From an uncultured Treponema sp. (GTDB lineage: Bacteria; Spirochaetota; Spirochaetia; Treponematales; Treponemataceae): a stretch of DNA of 6,940 nt. Below are positions 1-6,923 of this stretch, piece after piece. Position 1 is the stretch's first letter; each line of letters begins with the position of its first letter. The translations under genes and the position numbers were made by a program. The DNA lies in contig CAJOPO010000030.1 in assembly GCA_905236315.1 (NCBI GenBank), positions 1-6,940 on the forward strand. Direction: 5' to 3'. Under the pieces are notes generated by a model, which worked only from the letters and a program-made list of their open reading frames with translations, did no database searches and was not told the DNA's origin.

Positions 1-2754
1 AATGTTTTTACAAAGGTTATTAGAGTTGCAAATCTTGACTCGCTAGGACACAAAATCGTAGTGCAGGGGGGAACATTCCAAAACGATGCTGTTTTACGTG
101 CAATGGAACAGTATACAGGAAGAGATGTAGTTCGCGCTCCCTATCCTGGAATAATGGGTGCTATAGGGGTTGCCCTTCTTACTAAAGAATATATGAAGGC
201 AAAGAAAGGACAAGAGGCACCTCATCGCACATTTATTGGGCTAGATAATTTAGAAAACTTTTCTTACACACAGCAGGCAAATCTTATATGCCCATTCTGT
301 ACAAATCATTGTAAGCGCACTATAGTACGCTTTTCTAATGGGGCTTCTTGGGTAACAAATAATAGATGTGAACGAGGAGAGGTTGTAGGCGACCCAAAAG
401 ACGAAAATGTTCGAGAGCAGTTAAAAGCTCGCAGCGTGCAAAAGGCTCCTGATTTATTCAAGGTGAGGCAAGAGCTTTTATTCCGCGATTACGAATGTCT
501 TTCATCTCCTAATCGCAATGTTACTATAGGTATTCCTCGTGTATTGGGCTTTTGGGATAATATGCCATTCTGGACTACCTTTTGGAAGTCTTTGGGCTTT
601 AATGTAGTGCTTTCTGATTTAAGTACACGCAAAATGTATGAAGAAGGGCTTTCTGCTGTGGCTTCTGACACAGTGTGTTTCCCTGCAAAACTAGTTCATG
701 GGCATTTAAGAAATCTTGCAAGTAAGAAAGTTGACCATATCTTTATGCCTATAGTAACCAATGTACACACAGAAAACACAGAACACACTAGTGAATTTAT
801 GTGTGCCATTGTAAAGGGGTATTCATGGGTTATAAAAAACTCTGATAATCCTCAAAAGCGTTTTAATATACCTTTTGACTCTCCCCTATTCTTTTGGTAC
901 ACAGGTAAAGACCGCAATAAGCAGCTTTCTGAATGGATGGCAAAGACCTTTAACATTCCAAAGAACAAAACCATAGAGGCTATTGAAAAAGCAGATAGTG
1001 CTATGGAGCAGTTCCATACAGAGTTAAAGACGCAGGCAGAACGCATTATAGAAGATGTGCAAAAGAAGGATAGCTATGCTATAGTGTTAGCCTCTCGCCC
1101 ATACCAGAATGACCCTCTTGTAAATCATGGCCTTTCTGAATTATTTACTTCTATGGGAATACCAGTTCTTACAGTGGATTCTGTTCCTGGAATAGAAAGT
1201 GTAGACCTTAGCAAAAGCCGCCTTGATATAGTGAATAACTATCATGCTCGTATGCTTTCTTCTGCTATTCTTGCAGCAGAAAGTCCTAATCTTGAATATG
1301 TGCAGATAGTTAGCTTTGGCTGTGGTCATGACGCATATCTTTCTGATGAGATTATTCGCTTGATGAAAGAAATATCACAAAAGTCGCCTCTTGTATTAAA
1401 ACTTGATGAAAGCGATGTTCAAGGCCCCTTGCGCATTAGGGTGCGTTCATTTATAGAAACAATACAAATGAAGCGTCAGCGTGGTAAAGAAGAACAAAAG
1501 CATGAATTGCCCGCTCCGTATACAGTAAAGTTTACAGAAGAGACCTTACGAGATAAAATTGTTTTAGTTCCAAACACATCTCATGCTTTCTGCCAGATTA
1601 TGACGGCGGCCTTAAGGCATCAAAAGATGAATGCGGTTCCTATGGAAATTGGACGAGAAGAGGCTATAAGGCTTGGTAAAAAATATGTTCATAACGATAT
1701 ATGTTTCCCCGCACAAATAGTTATTGGGGAAGCTCTTGCGGCTTTGCAGAGTGGTAAATATGACCCGCATAATGTAGCGGTTGCAACGGCAAAGTACATA
1801 AGTGATTGCCGCCTAACGCATTATACAGCACTCTTGCGTAAAGCCTTAGATGATGCAGACTATGACTATGTGCCTATAGTTACTAATGATGATGTAGATT
1901 ATCATGATATTCATCCTGGCTTTATTTTAAGTATGCCCTCTTTGCTTGTTATTGCAGTTGCTATGCCAATGATAGATATTATGGAAGAGCTATTGCGCAA
2001 AATGCGCCCTTATGAACTAGAAAAGGGAAGCTCGGATAGGGCTTTTGAAAAAGGCATGGAATACATTATGGAGGGCATAGAAAAGCATGGCGTTTTGGGG
2101 GCGAGAAGTGGTTTTGCAAAGGCCATAGACCTAATGAAGCAAGTGCGCTATGACCGCTCAAAGCCTCGCCCACAGGTTCTAATCGTAGGGGAATTCCTTT
2201 TAAACTTCCATCCAGGCGCAAATAGAGATATAGAACTTTATCTTGAACACAATGGTTTTGAAATCATAGAGGCAAGAATGTCTGATGTTATTCAAAAGAC
2301 CTACTTTGTACAGGATATGCAAACGCAGGAATACAAACTGGAAAAGCCCTTGCCCACAAAGGTATGGCTTCAAGTGGCGGATGGCTTTTTCTTATTTGCA
2401 CACAATCTTGCAGACTCTGTTGCAAAGCGTCATCCTTTATATGAAAGGGCAACAAGGCTTACAGAGCTTGTAAAAGAAAGTGATGATGTTATTTATCATA
2501 CATTTGATACGGGGGAAGGCTTCCTTATTCCAGGAGAAATATTACATCATGCTTCTAAGGGGTGCAGGAACTTTATAATTCTACAACCTTTTGGCTGCTT
2601 ACCAAACCACGTTGTAGGGCGTGGCATAACCAAAAAGCTAAAGGAACTATATCCTAATGTACAGATATTGCCACTAGATTATGACCCAGATGTAAGCTTT
2701 GCAAATATAGAAAATCGCTTGCAAATGCTTATTATGAACGCACAGCAAGATTAA
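1..2754 (+). CDS. 2-hydroxyacyl-CoA dehydratase activase-type protein, C-terminal part (5' end outside window)
   Basis: The frame is open from base 1, so the GTG at 61 is only an internal codon; 917 residues are visible. Numbering from the first codon: residues 1-60 carry the end of a BcrAD/BadFG-type ASKHA ATPase domain ([14 protein letters not shown], then [15 protein letters not shown]). Next is a cysteine cluster, CPFCTNHC (C97, C100, C104) plus C123, a plausible metal or Fe-S site. A DUF2229-like CoA-activase region begins near 173 ([18 protein letters not shown] with C226, [12 protein letters not shown] with C441). A related block follows (NDICFPAQ with C568, VPIVTNDD), ending in [14 protein letters not shown] (C866). 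In known families the ATPase drives an electron into an Fe-S-containing 2-hydroxyacyl-CoA dehydratase during amino-acid fermentation. Large fusions of ATPase modules with DUF2229/HGD-D modules usually exceed 1,300 residues, so roughly a third is missing upstream. The actual substrate cannot be told. It converges on the DUF262 gene. Confidence 0.88.
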   Translation, partial: NVFTKVIRVANLDSLGHKIVVQGGTFQNDAVLRAMEQYTGRDVVRAPYPGIMGAIGVALLTKEYMKAKKGQEAPHRTFIGLDNLENFSYTQQANLICPFCTNHCKRTIVRFSNGASWVTNNRCERGEVVGDPKDENVREQLKARSVQKAPDLFKVRQELLFRDYECLSSPNRNVTIGIPRVLGFWDNMPFWTTFWKSLGFNVVLSDLSTRKMYEEGLSAVASDTVCFPAKLVHGHLRNLASKKVDHIFMPIVTNVHTENTEHTSEFMCAIVKGYSWVIKNSDNPQKRFNIPFDSPLFFWYTGKDRNKQLSEWMAKTFNIPKNKTIEAIEKADSAMEQFHTELKTQAERIIEDVQKKDSYAIVLASRPYQNDPLVNHGLSELFTSMGIPVLTVDSVPGIESVDLSKSRLDIVNNYHARMLSSAILAAESPNLEYVQIVSFGCGHDAYLSDEIIRLMKEISQKSPLVLKLDESDVQGPLRIRVRSFIETIQMKRQRGKEEQKHELPAPYTVKFTEETLRDKIVLVPNTSHAFCQIMTAALRHQKMNAVPMEIGREEAIRLGKKYVHNDICFPAQIVIGEALAALQSGKYDPHNVAVATAKYISDCRLTHYTALLRKALDDADYDYVPIVTNDDVDYHDIHPGFILSMPSLLVIAVAMPMIDIMEELLRKMRPYELEKGSSDRAFEKGMEYIMEGIEKHGVLGARSGFAKAIDLMKQVRYDRSKPRPQVLIVGEFLLNFHPGANRDIELYLEHNGFEIIEARMSDVIQKTYFVQDMQTQEYKLEKPLPTKVWLQVADGFFLFAHNLADSVAKRHPLYERATRLTELVKESDDVIYHTFDTGEGFLIPGEILHHASKGCRNFIILQPFGCLPNHVVGRGITKKLKELYPNVQILPLDYDPDVSFANIENRLQMLIMNAQQD

Positions 2755-2787
2755 AAAAATAGGGAAATATCTTTAACGGTTTCCCTT
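2753..2787 (-). terminator. Likely intrinsic terminator of the DUF262-HNH gene
   Basis: On the minus strand AGGGAAA (2786-2780) pairs with TTTCCCT (2767-2761), a 7-bp stem with a 12-nt loop, followed directly by A and a run of seven T. The repaired HNH stop codon (2775-2773) falls in the loop, which is a natural position for a gene end and supports the repaired frame. The stem is short, so strength is uncertain. On the plus strand the T-run is absent, so it would serve the minus-strand gene only. Confidence 0.5.
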
Positions 2788-3929
2788 GCTTCTATTATGC
2801 GTTTTACAAAGCATCTGACAATTCGCAATGTCTGTTGCCCCGCCTTTGCTCCATGCACTAACATGGTCAGCGTCCATTTCGCCGTTTTCCAGATTTTGCT
2901 TTTATTTGGAGTGTTGCTCAAAGCGCAGAGCGGACAATTGGAAATGCCTTTTTCTTTTGCTTCGGCAGTCTGCTTTGCGTATACAGATTTCTTTGTTGGC
3001 TCATCAAAAATGCGGACATCGAGCAGTTTCTTGTCATGTTTTCCACCAAGCAAATATTCAAAAATGCCTTTTTTGTTCTTCACATAGAAATCAGCGTGGA
3101 GTTCATTCATCCGCTTTGAAATGAATTTAGGGTCATAGGCATTCTTATGGTATGTTTCGTACAGTCTGCCCCATTCCAAGCCACACATTTCTTTTTGAAC
3201 TGAATTGAACACAGAATGAGACCAGTCCAATACAGTTGAGAAATACGTTTCTAATTCTTTAATATCTGTATCATGACGGTGAATACTCATATATTCGCTG
3301 ATATTCCCACGACTTACCCAATCGAGAGACGTATGAAGATAATCCTGTCGCTTTGCAGAACCCGAAATATACAAACTCCAGCGTTGTATATGGGGATTTG
3401 TTGAACAGCTAAATTTCTCCATTGCTTTTGTAACGAACTCACCAGAATAGACTGCGTTTAAAAGCTCCTGCTCGTTAAGAGGGACACCTGCGATGTTTAT
3501 GGTCTTAAACCATTCCCTTATTTCGCTTTCAGTTCCTTCACATTCGTAGACAAGAAGCTGTGTTTGTAAGATTTTTTCTTGCATATCTTTTGCCATGTTA
3601 AACAAATAATGCTCTAAGCCATTTATTTTTATGGCAAATTTCCCCATAATAAAACGTCCTATTGAGGTAATGCGCTGCTGCCCATCAAGAACTTCAAGAG
3701 AGCCGTCAGCATTTCGAACAAAATACATTAAGCCGATTGGATATCCTTTTAAAAGCGAATCTATTACGGCAACATCACGTTTTCCGTCATTATAAATGTA
3801 ATTTCTCTGATATTCAGGTTGAATTGTGAGTTTGCCAGAAAGCCCGAACAAGCCTTTTTCTTCCAATTCGTTGTAGACAAAGCCATCACAAAGTTCTGCT
3901 ACGCTGTATTGTTTTAGTTCTGTTTTCAT
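2773..3929 (-). pseudogene. DUF262 (ParB-like) protein with HNH nuclease domain, frameshifted
   Basis: The N-terminus is a DUF262 domain: QPEYQR at residues 38-42 area, [12 protein letters not shown] at 55-66 and [10 protein letters not shown] at 81-90, the conserved motifs of the ParB/Srx-like nucleotide-processing fold found in GmrSD- and SspE-type defence proteins. The C-terminus begins a zinc-ribbon HNH (CPLC, C332 and C335) but, read without correction, turns into unrelated sequence after KIWK (residue 348) and stops at 2751, overlapping the convergent gene. Shifting by one base at the A-run (2885-2888) gives [16 protein letters not shown], then [16 protein letters not shown] and a stop at 2773-2775: a textbook HNH with its second Cys pair and His/Asn residues. 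The ancestral protein was therefore about 385 residues. The start ATG at 3929 has a strong Shine-Dalgarno, AGGAGG, at 3935-3940. A loss of one A is the simplest explanation; sequencing error is possible. Likely the nuclease partner of the upstream methyltransferase (inference). Confidence 0.85.
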
Positions 3930-4115
3930 ACCCCCCTCCTTCCTTACGCTTCCTTCTTAGCAACCTAACTTATGCCAAGTATTCAGCAAAGATTCTTTTG
4001 CTGTATTGCTAGAATGATATTTTGCTAACGTTTAATATGGCGTTTTTTATTTTTTTTCTTATATATTTATATGCAGGAAAAATGCGATTTTTGACAATAA
4101 ATTACAATAATTTTG
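3930..4115. other. AT-rich spacer between methyltransferase and DUF262 genes
   Basis: This 186-bp gap carries no credible reading frame. It contains T- and A-runs, the weak AAAAAT-GCG-ATTTTT palindrome at 4078-4092 (all-AT stem, not convincing as a terminator) and the Shine-Dalgarno of the DUF262 gene at its end. Confidence 0.5.
3935..3940 (-). promoter_or_regulatory. Strong ribosome binding site of the DUF262-HNH gene
   Basis: AGGAGG on the minus strand lies 5 nt before the ATG at 3929 and fixes that start. No convincing promoter was found in the 186-bp gap to the methyltransferase stop: a TTGTCA (4092-4097) and a TATAAA (4066-4071) exist but are 20 bp apart, which is too far for a standard promoter. 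Read-through from the methyltransferase gene is therefore possible. Confidence 0.7.
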
Positions 4116-4931
4116 TTATTTCTGTGATTTTTTATGTCGTATAAAGATTCTTTGATAAGCAGATTGAACTATTCTTCCTTCTGCATTTATAAAATAATTT
4201 TTCTTGCCGTCATTCTGGAGAAGATTTGCATTTTCATTTGTTTTTCCTCCAGATGAGCCTGTTCTTTTTCCATTCTGTTGCACTTCCCAATAATCATCAT
4301 ACTTTCTTGTATCAGGAACTTTATCATGACAACCGCGTTGTGTAGCTCCTAGAATTTCAAACTGCTCAGGACAATATTTATCCAAGAAACTAATAGGCAC
4401 TCCCATAATGCCGTCATAATCTAAGGGAATAGCGTCTGTATATGGCACTTCTATTGCATCATAGTTGTCATACTTTTTATAACCGATTCCACGAATATCA
4501 TTATGTCTGCTAGAGTCGATATTTTCTTTGTATGTTATCGCATCAAGTATGTCATGTCTTCTTCCATGCTCAAGATTAGTAAACCAAATAGCTTGTGCAC
4601 GAGCATAAACAATGCCATTGACTATTCTGTAACCACTACCGAGTTTTTTCTCCTTTGCGAATTTCTCCTGATTAGGAACATCAAAAAGTAAATCTGTAGA
4701 CATCGGAGTTTTTCCAACCCACATTTTATTTTCCATTATTAGCGGGAATACTTCCTTATAAGTGATTGCATTTTTATTACCAATTATAATGAATTTCTTG
4801 TTCTCGCTAAAAAGCCATGCAATGAATTCTCGAAAAAGGCTAAACGGAGGATTAGTTATTACGCTGTCGGCTTCTTTGAGTAACTTGCAAACTTCATCGC
4901 TTCTAAAGTCCCCATAGCCTTCAAGATAACT
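4116..4931 (-). pseudogene. EcoRI-type adenine-N6 methyltransferase, C-terminal fragment with catalytic motif
   Basis: Reading the minus strand in one frame from 4931 gives SYLEGYGDFRSDEVCKLL, then ADSVITNPPFSLFREF, then KKFIIIGNKNAITYKE and on to a TAA at 4116 (271 residues). NPPFS is the motif IV catalytic tetrad region of N6-adenine methyltransferases, and the spacing from NPPFSLFREF to the IIG.NAITYKE block matches the M.EcoRI family as I know it. The later part (YDNYDAIEVPYTDAIPLDYDG, GVPISFLDKYCPEQFEI) is also family-typical; the last ~70 residues are the more variable, probably DNA-specificity, region. The frame is closed upstream by a TAG at 4932-4934, at the edge of the inserted element. 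An ATG at 4736 could start a shorter product, but that would lack NPPFS. Joined with the upstream fragment (127 residues) the intact enzyme would have about 399 residues. As it stands, it cannot make a normal methyltransferase. Confidence 0.88.
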
Positions 4932-4949
4932 CTATTTTAATTTGTTAAG

Positions 4950-4992
4950 GGAACCTCGAAAAACTCCCTTTCAGAAAGTTTTTCGAGGTTCC
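4950..4992. repeat. Hairpin 1 of the inserted element
   Basis: GGAACCTCGAAAAACT (4950-4965) is perfectly complementary to AGTTTTTCGAGGTTCC (4977-4992): a 16-bp stem with an 11-nt loop. Its outer arm is the inner part of the terminal repeat. No T-run follows on either strand, so it is not an ordinary intrinsic terminator. Confidence 0.9.
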
Positions 4993-5036
4993 TGCGAGTT
5001 GTAAGTCGCTATAATAGAGCGACTTACAACATCGCA
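4993..5036. repeat. Hairpin 2 of the inserted element
   Basis: GTTGTAAGTCGCT (4998-5010) pairs perfectly with AGCGACTTACAAC (5018-5030), 13 bp with a 7-nt loop. After a one-base bulge (A5031) the stem continues with TGCGA (4993-4997) and TCGCA (5032-5036). Its sequence is unrelated to hairpins 1 and 3, so the element is a composite of two kinds of palindrome. Confidence 0.88.
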
Positions 5037-5047
5037 TTTTCAAAGTT

Positions 5048-5075
5048 GCCTCTAAAAACTGAAGTTTTTAGAGGC
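5048..5075. repeat. Hairpin 3 of the inserted element
   Basis: GCCTCTAAAAACT (5048-5060) is complementary to AGTTTTTAGAGGC (5063-5075), a near-continuous palindrome with a minimal loop around TGAA. It is a diverged relative of hairpin 1 (shared CCTC.AAAAACT arm). On the minus strand, translation of the upstream methyltransferase fragment runs into it and ends at the TAG at 5054-5052. Confidence 0.88.
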
Positions 5076-5459
5076 TCCCTTAATATCGCGCGGTGGTTCT
5101 TCCTTATCAGTGAGTGTAAATATTTTTCCGTGCTTGGAGGATTTTACCGCATTATAATTCGGGTTTTCCATTTTAAAAAGCGTGGGCTGCCAGTCAAAAG
5201 CAGGCTTCGGAGTTTTTGAGTCATAGGCATACGATGTAGAAATCAACTTTTTCAAGCCAAAACTGTCAAAATTCTGTGCGAAAAACTTGGTGAAATTGCT
5301 CCATTCAGGGTCATCGCAAGGGCAAAGAATAGTCTTTCCACGAAACACATTAGGATTATATTCAAGATAGGCGTTCACTTCTTTTTGGATATCTGAGTAT
5401 TGAGTGTAAAATTCGTCATTTTTGGTGTTTTTTGCCACTGAAAGATTCTTATTTGCCAT
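5052..5459 (-). pseudogene. EcoRI-type adenine-N6 methyltransferase, N-terminal fragment
   Basis: The ATG at 5459 has the Shine-Dalgarno AGGTGG (5469-5464) at proper spacing. The fragment reads NDEFYTQYSDI (residues 14-24), CPCDDPEWSNFTKFF (46-60), FDSFGLKKLISTSY, then EEPPRDIK to residue 127. DEFYTQY and the CDDP..SNF block are the N-terminal signatures of the M.EcoRI family (adenine-N6 methylation of DNA using S-adenosylmethionine). The last eight residues (GASKNFSF) are encoded by the inserted element, and a TAG at 5054-5052 ends translation. The catalytic NPPFS lies beyond the insertion, so a 135-residue product should be inactive. Start and early codons look intact, which suggests a recent disruption. 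Confidence 0.88.
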
Positions 5460-5463
5460 AATT

Positions 5464-5481
5464 CCACCTAAAAAGAGTATA
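5464..5481 (-). promoter_or_regulatory. Extended -10 promoter and RBS of the methyltransferase gene
   Basis: On the minus strand TGT-TATACT gives an extended -10 element (TATACT at 5481-5476), 16 nt upstream of the Shine-Dalgarno-to-ATG segment (AGGTGG at 5469-5464). The region 16-18 nt further upstream (around 5499-5505) is A-rich with only a weak -35 match. The very short leader implies that transcription begins just before the ribosome binding site. Confidence 0.5.
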
Positions 5482-5533
5482 ACACATTAAAAAAATCTTT
5501 TTACAGAGGATTTTGTACTTTTATAAACAAGCT

Positions 5534-5549
5534 GACCAATAGACCAATA
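5534..5549. repeat. Tandem 8-bp direct repeat upstream of the methyltransferase promoter
   Basis: GACCAATA occurs twice in direct tandem between the stop of the response regulator gene and the methyltransferase promoter. The rest of the 99-bp gap is A/T-rich and has no clear terminator. The repeat could be an activator or repressor site, but it is short enough to be chance. Confidence 0.45.
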
Positions 5550-5558
5550 GTGAAATAT

Positions 5559-6869
5559 TTATTCCATCATAGCGGTTTCATAGCTTACGAGGGGGGCAAC
5601 TTTATCTTCAAACTCTCTATTCCAATTCTTTAGTATGCGGTCTATGATTGTTGGCGTATACGGTTGAGATGTTTCTAATAGCATTGCAATGAATTTATTC
5701 TTGCCTGTTTGAGTTACAACATCCCCCTGTCTTAATGATGTTCGCAATATTTCCATAAAGTGTTCTACAGTCTGCTCATTCGCATTTTGTAGCGTAAACA
5801 TTACAGCCCACACTTCTCTTGAAGAATGAGAAGCCCCTCGCTTTAAAAACTGATAAACAATGCGGAACTGCTCAAACGGAAGTACAAATGCCCCCTGACT
5901 TTGATTGCGCTCATTAAGAATCATAAACATTTTAGAAAGACCAGAAGTTTTATCCTCTTCATCAGTGGGTACATCTTTTACTTGATGATAGAAAGATATA
6001 CCGTGTTTACCATTTTGTTTAACAGTATAGAGAGCCTTATCTGCCTTTTGATACAAAGCAGAAAAATCAGTTCCTTCCTTTGGGGCAAAGACACAACCTA
6101 TAGAGGCTCCTAAAGGAATATTCATATCCTGTCCCATAAATTCTTTAGCAGAAAGCACTATCTGAGTGTTTATATATTCAGCCTTCTTTTTTAATACATC
6201 TTCATCATTTATGTTTTGGCAAAAGGCAATAAACTCATCGCCACCCATTCTACCTGCTATATCTGAAGTTCTAACTACAGATTGAATTATTTCTGCAAAG
6301 CGAATAAGGATTTTATCGCCCATAGAATGACCATAAATATCATTTACAAGCTTAAAACTGTCTAAGTCAATCATCATAAGGGCACCTTGTGTGTCTTTAC
6401 ATAATGAAGCAATTTCTGTTTGTGAAGTGCTTTTGTTTAGAAGACCAGTCATGGGGTCTGTGCCAGCAGCTTTTTTTAACCCTTTGATTTGTGCCACAGT
6501 TTGCAGAATATTCCCCACACGTTTTAAAAGCACATCAGCTCTAAAAGGCTTTCGTATAAAATCCATAGCTCCGTTTTCAAAGCCACGACTTTCTGTTTCC
6601 TCGTCCTTATCCGCTGTCATAAACATAAAGGGAATCTGCTCTTTGCTTAATTCCTGCATTTTCTGCTGAAGTTCCCAGCCAGACATATTGGGCATGTGTA
6701 AGTCAGAAAGTACCATTGCAGGATGTTCTTTTTGATAAAGGGAGATAGCTTCTTCGCCAGAGGTTGCACAGATTGTTTTATATTCGGTTGCAAGAATATG
6801 CTCCGTCATCATTAATGAAATTCTTTCGTCATCAACTATGAGTATTTTGCGTAAAAGTTTTTCTTCCAT
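5559..6869 (-). CDS. Response regulator with GGDEF diguanylate cyclase domain
   Basis: 436 residues from the ATG at 6869. Residues 6-122 are a receiver domain with all key residues: D13/D14, phosphoacceptor D56 (VLSDLHMP), T85 and K107 (RKPF). Residues 136-300 are a GGDEF domain: DPMTGLLNK at 138-146, MMIDLDSFKLVND at 165-177, GGDEF at 209-213 and the product-inhibition motif RxxD (RTSD, 200-203) at the canonical five-residue spacing. It should therefore make c-di-GMP from two GTP in the cytoplasm when phosphorylated by a histidine kinase not in this window. After a polar linker (about 305-325) comes a C-terminal region (FVLPFEQFRIVYQF..., LRQGDVVTQTGKNKFIAML) resembling a degenerate second GGDEF-like fold without the signature. 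An upstream in-frame TTG at 6923 is rejected as start because it lies in the -35 box. AAGGGG before the ATG supports 6869. Confidence 0.93.
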   Translation of the reverse strand: MEEKLLRKILIVDDERISLMMTEHILATEYKTICATSGEEAISLYQKEHPAMVLSDLHMPNMSGWELQQKMQELSKEQIPFMFMTADKDEETESRGFENGAMDFIRKPFRADVLLKRVGNILQTVAQIKGLKKAAGTDPMTGLLNKSTSQTEIASLCKDTQGALMMIDLDSFKLVNDIYGHSMGDKILIRFAEIIQSVVRTSDIAGRMGGDEFIAFCQNINDEDVLKKKAEYINTQIVLSAKEFMGQDMNIPLGASIGCVFAPKEGTDFSALYQKADKALYTVKQNGKHGISFYHQVKDVPTDEEDKTSGLSKMFMILNERNQSQGAFVLPFEQFRIVYQFLKRGASHSSREVWAVMFTLQNANEQTVEHFMEILRTSLRQGDVVTQTGKNKFIAMLLETSQPYTPTIIDRILKNWNREFEDKVAPLVSYETAMME

Positions 6870-6923
6870 ATCTTGCCCCTTAGACATTCCGTAAAGTATA
6901 TATTTTTTAGTCTTTTTGCTCAA
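6870..6923 (-). promoter_or_regulatory. Promoter and RBS of the response regulator gene
   Basis: Minus strand: -35 TTGAGC (6923-6918), a 17-bp spacer, and -10 TATACT (6900-6895), a good sigma-70-type match. The Shine-Dalgarno AGGGG (6880-6876) stands 6 nt before the ATG at 6869. Transcription should start near 6889, which makes the upstream TTG untranslated and also disfavours the ATG at 6887. The -35 overlaps the boundary of the palindromic repeat starting at 6922. Confidence 0.65.

Larger units (their letters stand above)
4945..5083. mobile_element. MITE-like palindromic element inserted in the methyltransferase gene
   Basis: About 139 bp with no coding capacity separate two pieces that are contiguous in the protein family (RDIK | SYLEGYGDF). 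The ends are inverted repeats: TTAAGGGAACCTCGAAAAAC and onward at 4945-4965, and TTAAGGGAGCCTCTAAAAAC on the opposite strand at 5083-5063, 19 of 21 positions identical. Both ends carry TTAA, either as a target duplication or as part of the repeat; an ATTAA also occurs on each side (5080-5084 region and 4935-4941 region), so the exact boundaries remain open. Inside are three successive hairpins (listed separately). No transposase is present, so it would need to be moved in trans, like a MITE or REP-type unit. A related end recurs at 6922-6940. Confidence 0.8.

Noticed and set aside
61..63. GTG as the start of the activase gene
   Set aside because: The frame is open to base 1 and the residues before it ([10 protein letters not shown]) belong to the conserved ATPase motif, so the true start is upstream of the window.
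2880..2895. Programmed -1 frameshifting as a way to make the HNH domain
   Set aside because: The GGAAAACGG context is not a canonical slippery heptamer in the zero frame, and no stimulatory structure was evident; loss of one A is simpler.
2797..3124. Two plus-strand reading frames of about 96-98 codons opposite the DUF262 gene
   Set aside because: They are antisense to clearly conserved DUF262/HNH codons, have no ribosome binding site and no recognisable features.
4078..4092. AAAAAT-GCG-ATTTTT palindrome as terminator after the methyltransferase
   Set aside because: The stem is all A-T pairs with a three-base loop, too weak to call.
4503..4691. Plus-strand 62-codon frame opposite the methyltransferase fragment
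   Set aside because: Antisense shadow of conserved coding sequence with no start signals.
4734..4736. ATG at 4736 as the true start of an independent gene
   Set aside because: The same frame continues upstream through NPPFS and other methyltransferase motifs to 4931, so this is an internal methionine.
4945..5083. CRISPR array
   Set aside because: The repeats are inverted and differ between units, with no regular spacers.
6921..6923. TTG start giving an 18-residue longer response regulator
   Set aside because: It lies inside the -35 element and has no Shine-Dalgarno, while the ATG at 6869 has AGGGG at 6-nt spacing right before the receiver domain.
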